Below are positions 26,448 to 34,533 of a DNA stretch of 64,000 nucleotides, one piece after another (within the stretch, counting starts at the first letter, position 1; every line of letters begins with the position of its first letter). Where the stretch lies: NCBI GenBank assembly GCA_963626805.1, contig CAVFXS010000028.1, positions 1 to 64,000 of the forward strand, written 5' to 3'. Origin of the DNA: CAG-632 sp963626805. GTDB taxonomy: Bacteria; Bacillota; Clostridia; Lachnospirales; Lachnospiraceae. The notes beneath the pieces were generated by a model. That model was not told where the DNA came from. It saw nothing but the letters and a program-made list of their open reading frames with translations, and searched no databases. A program made the position numbers and the translations under genes.

Positions 26448-26702
26448 ATGATAACGAAGAAAATGGTAGTAAATATTAAGGAAGATTCCGAAGGTAAGCT
26501 ACCGGTTGCAATGTTTGTACAGGTCGCAAGCAGATTTGACAGTAAGATCTATCTGGAGATGGAGGATAAGAAGATTAATGCAAAGAGCATTATGGGAATG
26601 ATGAGCCTTCCACTTTATCCGAACGAGGAACTTCTGGTTTCCTGTGAGGGTGATGATGAGGCAGCGGCTATTGAGGCGATTGAAGAATTCCTGCAGTCAT
26701 AG
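26448..26702 (+). CDS. Crh-like HPr paralogue lacking His15 and Arg17
   Basis: The 84-residue protein has the HPr fold and length. Aligned on VAMFVQVASRF and NAKSIMGMMSL, the phosphocarrier site GLHARPA is replaced by SEGKLPV: Gly16 stands at His15 and Leu18 at Arg17. The Ser46 site is intact (Ser47 here, in AKSIMGMMSL). It therefore cannot carry phosphate from Enzyme I but can be a substrate of HPr kinase, like Crh of Bacillus, which has Gln at position 15 and is encoded after yvcL/whiA. The same synteny here supports a Crh-type regulator acting with CcpA. That role is inference. Confidence 0.87.
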   Translation: MITKKMVVNIKEDSEGKLPVAMFVQVASRFDSKIYLEMEDKKINAKSIMGMMSLPLYPNEELLVSCEGDDEAAAIEAIEEFLQS

Positions 26703-26766
26703 ACAGGATTTCTGTTTGGGCGGAATGTTTGATATACAGATCAGAATCCTTTCTGGATTCTGCTTG

Positions 26767-26812
26767 AGAAATGAATCGGGGTCAGAGAGACTCTGATTCA
26801 TTTCTTTTTCTG
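26767..26812 (+). terminator. Terminator after the Crh-like gene
   Basis: AGAAATGAAT (26767-26776) pairs with ATTCATTTCT, and an inner CAGAG/CTCTG stem extends the hairpin. TTTTTCTG follows. Confidence 0.82.
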
Positions 26813-26936
26813 TTTATAGGACTTAGAAGTGTTGCAGAGAAGAAAACTATGTGCTAAAATTAGATTAATATTTTGTGGAAATTGACAAAAATTGAGAAAA
26901 TGAGAGAAAAAATAGAAAGAAGAAAGAGGGAACGGT

Positions 26937-29777
26937 ATGAAAAGATATATGGTTGCTGGTGCGGTTGGTGTTCTTGGTATTATATTTGGAATTGTGTTAC
27001 ATAATGGTGTGGGCTGGTTACTGGCATTGATTCTGATTGCACTCGCAGTGCTGATCGCTCTTGGAAAAATCGAACTTTTCAACCGGTTACTGGATGGCGG
27101 GAATAAGAGTAAGAGCGGTAACCCGGCACAGGATGATGTGGATCAGGCGGTAGAATTTCTGAATCAGGGTAAAGCAATCGATGCGATCGCAAAGCTGGAG
27201 GCGGCAATCGAGCTTGCAGATTATGACGGACAGTATCAGACCTACGGTTGTCAGGCACTGCGGATCCTGGGACAGTTATATGAGACAGGAAGTTATGGAA
27301 ATTCAACGGTTCAGATCAATAATGATCATGCAATCGAGTATTATAACAAGCTGCTGGAGATGGAGCCAGATGGAGAGATCTACTTCAAGGTAGCGAGAGA
27401 TCTTTTGGCAAAGAATAATTTCAGTAAGGCATTGACCTATCTGGAGAAGGCAGCTGCACTGAAGGATGCACCGGCATTGCTAAAGCTGGGAAGCATTTAT
27501 GAAGAAGGTCTGTACCGGTATGATGCGTTTGGTAACCGGGGAGATACCGTGATTGAGATTAACCTGAATAAGGCAAAGCAGTATTACGAGATTCTGGCAG
27601 AGATGGATGATGAGCAGGGTAAGGCCGGATATGACCGGGTGGTATATACCCTGAACAATACAGACAGTATTGAATTCGAGGAAATGGATAAGCTTTATAC
27701 CAGGATCGCAGAACGCCGTCGGGCGAACCACATTGAATACCGGTTCAAGACGATCGAGGCATCCAAGCTACAGTATCAGTATACATATATCCATGATGAA
27801 GTGGAAGGCTATGTACATAAGCTCCCGAAGGACTGGGTAAAGGTTGTAAATGAAGAGACCGATGAGGAGTATTATGCACCGGATCAGAATTATAAGGATT
27901 TTGCGATCTATGTAACCTATGACAGTATTCCGAAGGAATCCACTCGGGATCTGGAGCTGTTCCTGCGGTATGATAATGATGTGCTGGATTATGACCTGAA
28001 TATTCAGGAGTACATTACAGAATATGCAGATGGTATCTGTGCAACCTATTATCATAAGGAGTTGGAACGTGGAATTGTAACCTTTGCTTATCAGCAGAGA
28101 AACCGTATGGCATGTATCAAGTTCGTATGTGCGACCATGGAGATTATTGAGCAGTACGAGGAGATCATCTTCGAGGTAGCCAATTCCTTCGCATTCGTAG
28201 ATCCGACCGTTATCAGTGATGAGAGTGCCAACCGGAAAGATCAGCAGTACTACAGTGAGGCTGTGTTCTATTACTTCCTGGGTCAGTATGACAAGGCAAT
28301 GGAGTTTGCTCGGAAGGCGTTGAATGTAGGCAGCAAGAAAGCAAGTTATCTTTTGATCGAGCTATATTATGATGAGGAAAGCCCATACATCAATTACGAG
28401 AAAGCATTGTCGCTGGCAAAGCAGCTGTTTGATGCAAATTCCGATTCGGATCTGGCATTTCTGATCGGTACCATTTATGAGCAGCAGAACCGGGATTACA
28501 TCCAGGCACTGAACTGGTATGAGAGAGCAGACGAGTTAGGACATGAAAGAGTTCCGTTCTATCTCGGAAGATTATATTACTACGGATTGTTACGGACGAA
28601 GCGGGATGGTGGTCTGGCATTGAAGTATTTCATGCGTGCAGACGAGAATGGCATTCCGGAAGCAAAGGCCTACATCGGTGATATTCAGGCACTGGACGGA
28701 GAAGAGCTTCAGCTGGCAGTCAATCGCTGGGAACGTGAGATCGAGGAAGGCAATGCAGAGACTGCATTACAGGTAGCAATCAAGAAACAGAATCAGGTAT
28801 TTTATCTGGCAAGCGAGCGTGAGATCGACCGTGCTTACGAGACGGCCTGCAATCTGGGAAGTCCGGAGGCATTCTACCGCTATGGTAAGCTGATCCGCGA
28901 GCGTGAGAAAAACGGAGATTTCCGCGATGGACACATTGGTAAAAAGCTTCTGGAGAAAGCATTGGATCTGGGATATGACGGCTTTGATAATGAGTCCTTA
29001 TGTGAAGTGGTAGATGAGAAGGCAAAGCAGGGACTTCCGAAGGAAGAGATGTTAAAGATCTACTATACAGCAGCCCTGAATGGCTATGCACCTGCAATAG
29101 AGAAGATCGCAGCTCTGGAGCCTGTGATGACAGAAGAGGTGATTCATCTGTACGAGCATCTGCGTGGAATGGCAGTGAAGGGAAATGCAGCCGCATTGAC
29201 CTCCATGAACCGTCTGGAACGGGCATTCCCGGATATCCTATACCGGCAGCTGGAGGAGCGGGAAGGCTATAAGGTAATTGACAATAAATTCTTCAAGCTG
29301 GTAGTTCCGAAGGAATATACAGCCGTAATCGATGATGAGGGCGGTACAATTAAGATCGCAGATTCTGTGGTTGAGTTTGCAGTTGCGGAAATGCCGGTAC
29401 AGGTAGAGGCAGAGGAAGAGTTCCTGAAGGTATACAAGCTGATCGTCAGCGAGTACCTGCCGGTTCCGAATGCAGATATTATGGTTGTAAACTCACGGAT
29501 GGTCGGCTCAACGATGACAAATACAAATGGTGAGACCTGCACCTACAGCATTCTGCTTGTCAGTGCAAAGAACCAGTATCTGTTTAAGTTAAGCTCTCAG
29601 AGCAAGATAGAGCTGATGGGCTTCCGGGACAAGGTATACGAGGTGGCAAATTCTCTGGTAGAGACCGGAGAGACTTATATTGCAACTGGAGAACGGGCAA
29701 ATCAGAAGATTGGTCTTACCAGATTGCTTTCTACAGGAGAAAACGGATTTCTGTCAATTGGTAAATTAGATGAGTAA
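26937..29777 (+). CDS. Membrane-anchored Sel1/TPR repeat protein, 946 residues
   Basis: Two closely spaced hydrophobic helices (residues ~4-20 and 23-42) form an N-terminal hairpin in the membrane. Residues ~60-260 and ~430-760 contain helical Sel1/TPR-type repeats, for example AIEYYNKLLEM, ALTYLEKAAALKDAPALLKLGSIYEEGLY and ALNWYERADELGHERVPFYLGRLYYYGLL. Between and after them lie two similar globular segments (~290-420 and ~795-930), resembling secreted or phage-like DcrB/PsbP-type folds (KLPKDWVKVV; KLVVPKEYTAVI), but that is uncertain. Such proteins act as scaffolds; partners are unknown. It has its own terminator. Confidence 0.75.
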   Translation: MKRYMVAGAVGVLGIIFGIVLHNGVGWLLALILIALAVLIALGKIELFNRLLDGGNKSKSGNPAQDDVDQAVEFLNQGKAIDAIAKLEAAIELADYDGQYQTYGCQALRILGQLYETGSYGNSTVQINNDHAIEYYNKLLEMEPDGEIYFKVARDLLAKNNFSKALTYLEKAAALKDAPALLKLGSIYEEGLYRYDAFGNRGDTVIEINLNKAKQYYEILAEMDDEQGKAGYDRVVYTLNNTDSIEFEEMDKLYTRIAERRRANHIEYRFKTIEASKLQYQYTYIHDEVEGYVHKLPKDWVKVVNEETDEEYYAPDQNYKDFAIYVTYDSIPKESTRDLELFLRYDNDVLDYDLNIQEYITEYADGICATYYHKELERGIVTFAYQQRNRMACIKFVCATMEIIEQYEEIIFEVANSFAFVDPTVISDESANRKDQQYYSEAVFYYFLGQYDKAMEFARKALNVGSKKASYLLIELYYDEESPYINYEKALSLAKQLFDANSDSDLAFLIGTIYEQQNRDYIQALNWYERADELGHERVPFYLGRLYYYGLLRTKRDGGLALKYFMRADENGIPEAKAYIGDIQALDGEELQLAVNRWEREIEEGNAETALQVAIKKQNQVFYLASEREIDRAYETACNLGSPEAFYRYGKLIREREKNGDFRDGHIGKKLLEKALDLGYDGFDNESLCEVVDEKAKQGLPKEEMLKIYYTAALNGYAPAIEKIAALEPVMTEEVIHLYEHLRGMAVKGNAAALTSMNRLERAFPDILYRQLEEREGYKVIDNKFFKLVVPKEYTAVIDDEGGTIKIADSVVEFAVAEMPVQVEAEEEFLKVYKLIVSEYLPVPNADIMVVNSRMVGSTMTNTNGETCTYSILLVSAKNQYLFKLSSQSKIELMGFRDKVYEVANSLVETGETYIATGERANQKIGLTRLLSTGENGFLSIGKLDE

Positions 29778-29792
29778 GTAGAATGAGAATGC

Positions 29793-29832
29793 AGACCGGC
29801 TTATCAGGGATGACCATGAGCCGGTCTCTTTT
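29793..29832 (+). terminator. Terminator after the Sel1/TPR gene
   Basis: AGACCGGCT (29793-29801) pairs with AGCCGGTCT (29819-29827), followed by CTTTTAAT. Confidence 0.78.
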
Positions 29833-29852
29833 AATCATGGAGTGAGTAGACA

Positions 29853-31274
29853 ATGTTTCATATTTCCCTTGATCATAAAGACGGTGAACCGATGTATCTG
29901 CAGATCTATCGGTTTCTTGCATCGGAGATAAAGGCAGGACGTTTGAGCTGTGATGAGAAGCTGCCGTCCGGCAGAGAGCTAGCACAGGATCTGGGTGTCA
30001 GCCGGAATACAATTAATATGGCATATGAGCAGCTGGAATCAGAGGGATATATCGAGGCTGTTCCCAAGCGGGGATATTTTGTGCGAGAGATTGATGAGCT
30101 TCTGGAAGTGAATGGTTTGAAAACCATAGAGATCAGAGGCGGGCAGTATGTATATACCGGAAGGGAGACATCAGAACACATGGATTGTCTGGTTGATTTT
30201 TCACCCTTTGGTATTGATCTGGCACATGCACCCTATGCCAGGTGGCGGAGGGTTATGAAGGAAACCATGCTGGATAATACCGCAGAGCTGTTTCAAAATG
30301 GGGATTCTCAGGGAGATTATACCCTACGGGAGACCATCCGGGATTATCTGCATCGTTCCAGAGGTGTGAATTGTTCGGCGGATCAGATCATTATCGGCGC
30401 CGGTACGGATTACCTGCTAATGCTGCTGACCAGATTATTGCCCGGATATTCGGAGATCGGGATGGAGAATCCGGTATATCAGCAGGCGTACCGTGTGTTT
30501 CAGAACTTTCATTATACAGTTCATCCGATTCCGTTAGATGAGAATGGACTGCAAATCGAGTCGTTGCGTGAATCCGGTGCCAGACTGGTCTTCGTAACGC
30601 CGTCTCATCAGTTCCCGCTGGGAATCGTGATGCCGGTTAACCGGAGACTGCAGCTGCTGAACTGGGCATATGAGGAAGCAGGCAGATATATTATAGAAGA
30701 TGATTATGACAGTGAGTTCCGCTATCAGGGAAAGCCGATTCCGGCCTTGCAGGGAATGGATACACAGGGGCGTGTGATCTATATGGGAACGCTTTCAAAG
30801 GCGATTGCTCCATCAATCCGGATCGGATATGTGGTGCTGCCGCCGGAACTTTGCGAGGTGTATCACACACAGGCTTCTTTCCTGTCAACCACGGTCTCAC
30901 GGATCGATCAGGAGATCCTGCGGAGATTTATTGCAGAGGGATATTTTGAACGACATCTGAACCGGATGCGGAGTGTATATCGTGGTAAGCATGACTGTAT
31001 CCTGGAGCTGTTGAGCTCGTGGAAGAAATGTACCTTTGACGGATATAGTGCAGGAGTTCATCTGCTCTTAAAGTTCCCGGCGGAGAAGTACCGGGAGGAG
31101 GAACTGGTTCGGAGGGCGGCAGAGGCCGGAATTGCGGTGTATCCGTTGTCGGCCTATTATATTACGGGAGAGCCGGAGCAGCCAACGATCCTGCTTGGTT
31201 ATGCAAGCCTTACAGAGGGAGAGATGAGACAGGGAATACAGATTCTGCAGGAAACATGGCAGATACAGAATTAG
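29853..31274 (+). CDS. MocR/PdxR family transcriptional regulator
   Basis: The 473-residue protein fuses a GntR winged helix (LPSGRELAQDLGVSRNTINMAYEQ, residues ~40-70) to a fold-type I aminotransferase-like domain. The PLP Lys lies in MGTLSKAIAPSIRIGY (~315) and the cofactor Asp/Tyr environment in IIEDDYDSEFRY. MocR proteins sense PLP or amino compounds and often control vitamin B6 genes. No pdxST is adjacent, and the pyridoxamine kinase is 20 kb away, so the target is not evident. The next gene starts 18 bp downstream with no terminator between. Confidence 0.92.
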   Translation: MFHISLDHKDGEPMYLQIYRFLASEIKAGRLSCDEKLPSGRELAQDLGVSRNTINMAYEQLESEGYIEAVPKRGYFVREIDELLEVNGLKTIEIRGGQYVYTGRETSEHMDCLVDFSPFGIDLAHAPYARWRRVMKETMLDNTAELFQNGDSQGDYTLRETIRDYLHRSRGVNCSADQIIIGAGTDYLLMLLTRLLPGYSEIGMENPVYQQAYRVFQNFHYTVHPIPLDENGLQIESLRESGARLVFVTPSHQFPLGIVMPVNRRLQLLNWAYEEAGRYIIEDDYDSEFRYQGKPIPALQGMDTQGRVIYMGTLSKAIAPSIRIGYVVLPPELCEVYHTQASFLSTTVSRIDQEILRRFIAEGYFERHLNRMRSVYRGKHDCILELLSSWKKCTFDGYSAGVHLLLKFPAEKYREEELVRRAAEAGIAVYPLSAYYITGEPEQPTILLGYASLTEGEMRQGIQILQETWQIQN

Positions 31275-31292
31275 GGAAAGGAAGGCATTGAG

Positions 31293-32588
31293 ATGTATCG
31301 GAATATGGTAAGTACGCTGGCGGCATGGAATGAAAATCCTGAAAGAAAAATGCTGCTGCTGAAGGGGCCGCTTCGTGTAGGAAAGACATGGTGTGTCATG
31401 GATTTTGCGGAAGCCTTCTATAAAAAGACCCTTCATATAGAGTTTGACCGGGATGCAGTGCTTCGGGAACTGTTTATGACGGCACATACACCGGAATTTA
31501 TAGAAGAACAGCTGGAGCTGCTGGCAGGCGTATCCTTTCGGGATTACAATGCGAATGAGCTGCTGCTGGTGTTTGATGAGGTGCAGGTGGAAGAGGATCT
31601 GTTTGCAGGTGTTATGCAGTATGTGAGACAGAGAACCGGTTTCTCTGTGATCATGATCGCGTCCTGGATGGGAAGTCTCCCGGCAGAGAAGCTGGTGGCG
31701 GAAGAGCTTCAGATAGAGGTTATGTACCCGATGTCTTTTGAGGAATTTCTGATCGCGAATAAGGCACAGGAGCTGTGCCGGATGATAGAGCAGGAGAAGG
31801 TCAACGGACTGGCGGAGGATGTCAGACCTGTAATCCTGGATTATCTGAAATATTTTTATATTACCGGCGGAATGCCGGAGGTCGTGCAGAGCTTTGTAAA
31901 AAGCAGGAGTATGAATCAGATTGATATCATTACACACCGGATCCTGCAGGAGCTGCGGGATAATGTTATCCGACATGCACCGAAGCAGCTGGTAAAGAAG
32001 ATCCTTCAGGTATGGGACAGTGTACCGGCACAGCTGACAAAGGAGAACAAGAAGTTTATGTATGGGGCTGTGGATACAAAGGCAAGGGCCAGAGAGTATG
32101 TGGCAGCCGTGGACTGGTTAACGGCGGCCGGATATGTCAGAAAGGTACAGAAGGTTACGCAGGGAATCTCACCGCTTACGGAGTATCTGGATCCGAAGTC
32201 CTTTGAGCTGTATTATCTGGATCATGGTCTGTTGAGAAGTGTTTCCGGAATCGCGGCAAAGAATGCAGAGAAGGATGCGGATATTTTTGACGGTCTGCAT
32301 GGGATTCTTTCGGAGCAGCTGGTACTGGCAGAGCTGATGCTGAATTCTAACGTACAGGAGCTGTATTTCTGGACGTCCGAGGCAACGGCACGGATTGATT
32401 TTGTGTTTGAGGATGACGGAGAAATCATACCGGTAGATGTTCAGACAACGATCCGGAAAAAGGCACAGAATCTGAAGGTATTTCATCAGAAATATGAGAA
32501 CCGGATATGGATCCGGATATCCCTGGAAGAACTGAGCTTCCATAAGGGAAATCTGAATGTTCCGATCTATGGATTATGGAACTTTTAA
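31293..32588 (+). CDS. ATP-binding protein, AAA_14 + DUF4143 type
   Basis: The 431-residue P-loop ATPase has Walker A LKGPLRVGKTW (~25-35) and Walker B ELLLVFDEVQ (~88-97). A C-terminal DUF4143-type domain ends with a restriction-endonuclease-like core (ATARIDFVFEDDGEIIPVDVQTT) in which the Asp and the EhhPhDhQ pattern resemble PD-(D/E)XK active sites. Like the other such protein here (511-1722) its function is unknown, but the two share little beyond motifs. It follows the MocR gene by 18 bp and may be read through from it. Codon use matches the chromosome, unlike the copy at 511. Confidence 0.87.
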   Translation: MYRNMVSTLAAWNENPERKMLLLKGPLRVGKTWCVMDFAEAFYKKTLHIEFDRDAVLRELFMTAHTPEFIEEQLELLAGVSFRDYNANELLLVFDEVQVEEDLFAGVMQYVRQRTGFSVIMIASWMGSLPAEKLVAEELQIEVMYPMSFEEFLIANKAQELCRMIEQEKVNGLAEDVRPVILDYLKYFYITGGMPEVVQSFVKSRSMNQIDIITHRILQELRDNVIRHAPKQLVKKILQVWDSVPAQLTKENKKFMYGAVDTKARAREYVAAVDWLTAAGYVRKVQKVTQGISPLTEYLDPKSFELYYLDHGLLRSVSGIAAKNAEKDADIFDGLHGILSEQLVLAELMLNSNVQELYFWTSEATARIDFVFEDDGEIIPVDVQTTIRKKAQNLKVFHQKYENRIWIRISLEELSFHKGNLNVPIYGLWNF

Positions 32589-32598
32589 AAATAAAAAC

Positions 32599-32671
<73 letters not shown>

Positions 32672-32685
32672 ATGTCAACAGCAAT

Positions 32686-32714
32686 ATAATACATTATTTA
32701 AATGAAAAATTCAA
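32686..32714 (-). promoter_or_regulatory. Promoter of tRNA-Thr
   Basis: On the minus strand TTGAAT (32714-32709), 17 bp, TATTAT (32691-32686), ending about 14 bp upstream of the tRNA. Confidence 0.65.
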
Positions 32715-32747
32715 TCTTTTTTTAAGATTTTTATTGCTGGTTCTTTA

Positions 32748-32776
32748 TAGACAGAAAAAGCGAAAAATGATATGAT
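32748..32776 (+). promoter_or_regulatory. Promoter of the HD-GYP-like gene
   Basis: TAGACA (32748-32753), 17 bp, TATGAT (32771-32776), about 50 bp before the start at 32827. Confidence 0.6.
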
Positions 32777-32826
32777 AGGAATAATTGAAATGGAAATGAC
32801 GGATGAGGAGAAAGGAGGCTGATTTC

Positions 32827-33918
32827 ATGATTTTTGTGCCCACAGATGAGTTAAAGGTTGGAATGCGACTGGCAAAACCGATTTATAATAAGAATGGGGT
32901 GTTGCTATATGAGAGGAATACGAAGCTGACCCTTCAGGGCATTTACAGTGTTAAGAATTTCGAACTGATCGGATTATATATATTGGAACCGGCGGAACCA
33001 TTGCCGCCGATGACAGCAGAGGATGTGGAGTTTGAACGGTTCCAGACTATGGCTGTATTCAGTATTAAGGATGATCTGAAGGCCGTAAAGCAGGGGAAGA
33101 AGCCATCGGAGCTGATGGTGCTGGCGAATCAGATCGTGCAGATTTATGGTTCCCTGAAGCATAAGATTAATTTCACACAGAATTTGAGAAGTCCGGAGGA
33201 TTATGTTTACAAGCATGCATTGAATGTTGCGATTTTGTCAGCATTGATTTCCAATAAACTGCATGTTGATCGTGCCGAGCAGATAAATGTTGTAACAGCA
33301 GCATTGCTTTACGATATCGGACGGCTATATCTTCCGACAAAGATGCAGAACAAGACAGACGGCTTCAGTACAGAGGAATACCAGCTGTTCCGGAAAGCAC
33401 AGTTTGACGGCGTAAAGACCATACAGGATCATGTAGATATCAATACCAGTGTGAAGAGACTGGTAAAGGGCAGTCAGGAAGACTATGATTATGCGGATGA
33501 GGCTACGGTCAAGAATATTCCATGGGGAGTACGGATCATACAGGTAGCACATTATTATGATATCCGCACTGCGATGAATCTGTATGAGGAGCCAGAGTCT
33601 GAGGTACAGGTGGTACGCAGTCTGCTGAAGAATGAGAAGCATTTCGATGTTACAGTAGTGGCAGCACTGTTAGACAGTATCAAGATTCTGTCACCGGGAG
33701 TCTGCGTAGAGCTGACCAATCATGAGCGTGGACTGGTTATCCGGGAGAATGATAAGAATCCGCTGCAGCCGATCGTACTGAGCTTTGACAAGAATCAGGT
33801 ATATGATCTGAGTTCTCCGCGGACAGCGAAGACATTGCAGGTCAAGGATCTGATGAAGACTATGGATAATCGGATCATTGTGGACGAATCGACATTAGAG
33901 GAATATCTGAATCGTTAA
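32827..33918 (+). CDS. Degenerate HD-GYP domain protein
   Basis: The 363-residue protein starts with the segment common before HD-GYP domains (VPTDELKVGMRLAKPIYNKNGVLLYE). The HD region follows (YKHALNVAILSALISNKLHV, VTAALLYDIGRLYLP), but the HD dyad reads YD and the HDIGK/GYP signature is absent. The usual HHExxDGxGYP is replaced by FRKAQFDGVKTIQDH. It is therefore likely a catalytically dead phosphodiesterase fold that could still bind cyclic-di-GMP or a partner. A C-terminal extension (~280-363) is typical for the group. ATG 32827 follows AGGAGG; the ATG at 32803 is less plausible. Confidence 0.8.
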   Translation: MIFVPTDELKVGMRLAKPIYNKNGVLLYERNTKLTLQGIYSVKNFELIGLYILEPAEPLPPMTAEDVEFERFQTMAVFSIKDDLKAVKQGKKPSELMVLANQIVQIYGSLKHKINFTQNLRSPEDYVYKHALNVAILSALISNKLHVDRAEQINVVTAALLYDIGRLYLPTKMQNKTDGFSTEEYQLFRKAQFDGVKTIQDHVDINTSVKRLVKGSQEDYDYADEATVKNIPWGVRIIQVAHYYDIRTAMNLYEEPESEVQVVRSLLKNEKHFDVTVVAALLDSIKILSPGVCVELTNHERGLVIRENDKNPLQPIVLSFDKNQVYDLSSPRTAKTLQVKDLMKTMDNRIIVDESTLEEYLNR

Positions 33919-33929
33919 TTATGGAGGAT

Positions 33930-33969
33930 AGATGTGAGATGGGCTTAATACCTGGCTCACATCTTTTTA
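33930..33969 (+). terminator. Terminator after the HD-GYP-like gene
   Basis: AGATGTGAG (33930-33938) pairs with CTCACATCT (33956-33964), followed by TTTTTAA. Confidence 0.82.
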
Positions 33970-33978
33970 ATTGAGACT

Positions 33979-34530
33979 ATGAAGTGGCTGTTACATTTTA
34001 AAAAGATCAATCATCATAAGTGGTTGGTTATGAAGGAGTGCTTTCGGTGCGGGCTTTACATGCAGGGACTGTTGCATGACCTCTCTAAATATTCATGGAC
34101 CGAGTTCTCAATTGGCGTGAAATACTATCAGGGTGACCGGAGTCCGAACATGGCGGAACGGGAGGACAAGGGTTATACATCTGCATGGCTGCACCATAAG
34201 GGAAGAAATAAGCATCACCTGGAGTACTGGATCGATTACAGTATGATACCGGGGGTGGGACTGGAAGGTATGGAGATGCCGGTGAAATATGTGGTGGAAA
34301 TGTTCTGCGACCGGGTAGCTGCCTGTAAGAATTATCATCCGGACAGCTATACGGATGATGCGGCACTGATCTACTATGAGCGTGGAAAAAACAAGTATCC
34401 GATGCATCCGAATACACGGGAGCTGCTGGAACGTCTGCTGCATATGCTGGCAGATGAAGGAGAGGATGCGACCTTCGATTATATACGGACAGAGGTATTG
34501 AAGAATAAAAAGAAAAGAACAAGGGGTTAG
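33979..34530 (+). CDS. DUF5662 family protein
   Basis: The 183-residue protein matches the small DUF5662 group found near dnaE and in many Firmicutes. It has many His and Asp residues: GLLHDLSKYS (~30-40), AWLHHKGRNKHHLEYWIDYS (~65-85) and FCDRVAACKNYH. The HD pair and histidine clusters suggest a metal-dependent hydrolase of HD type, but no activity has been assigned to my knowledge. The start at ATG 33979 lies just after the terminator and lacks a good ribosome binding site, so the true start is uncertain. dnaE starts 4 nt after its stop. Confidence 0.78.
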   Translation: MKWLLHFKKINHHKWLVMKECFRCGLYMQGLLHDLSKYSWTEFSIGVKYYQGDRSPNMAEREDKGYTSAWLHHKGRNKHHLEYWIDYSMIPGVGLEGMEMPVKYVVEMFCDRVAACKNYHPDSYTDDAALIYYERGKNKYPMHPNTRELLERLLHMLADEGEDATFDYIRTEVLKNKKKRTRG

Positions 34531-34533
34531 AAT

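Noticed and set aside
31068..31976. A 302-codon minus-strand open frame
   Set aside because: It lies opposite two well-supported genes (MocR regulator and DUF4143-type ATPase) and has a composition typical of antisense reading.
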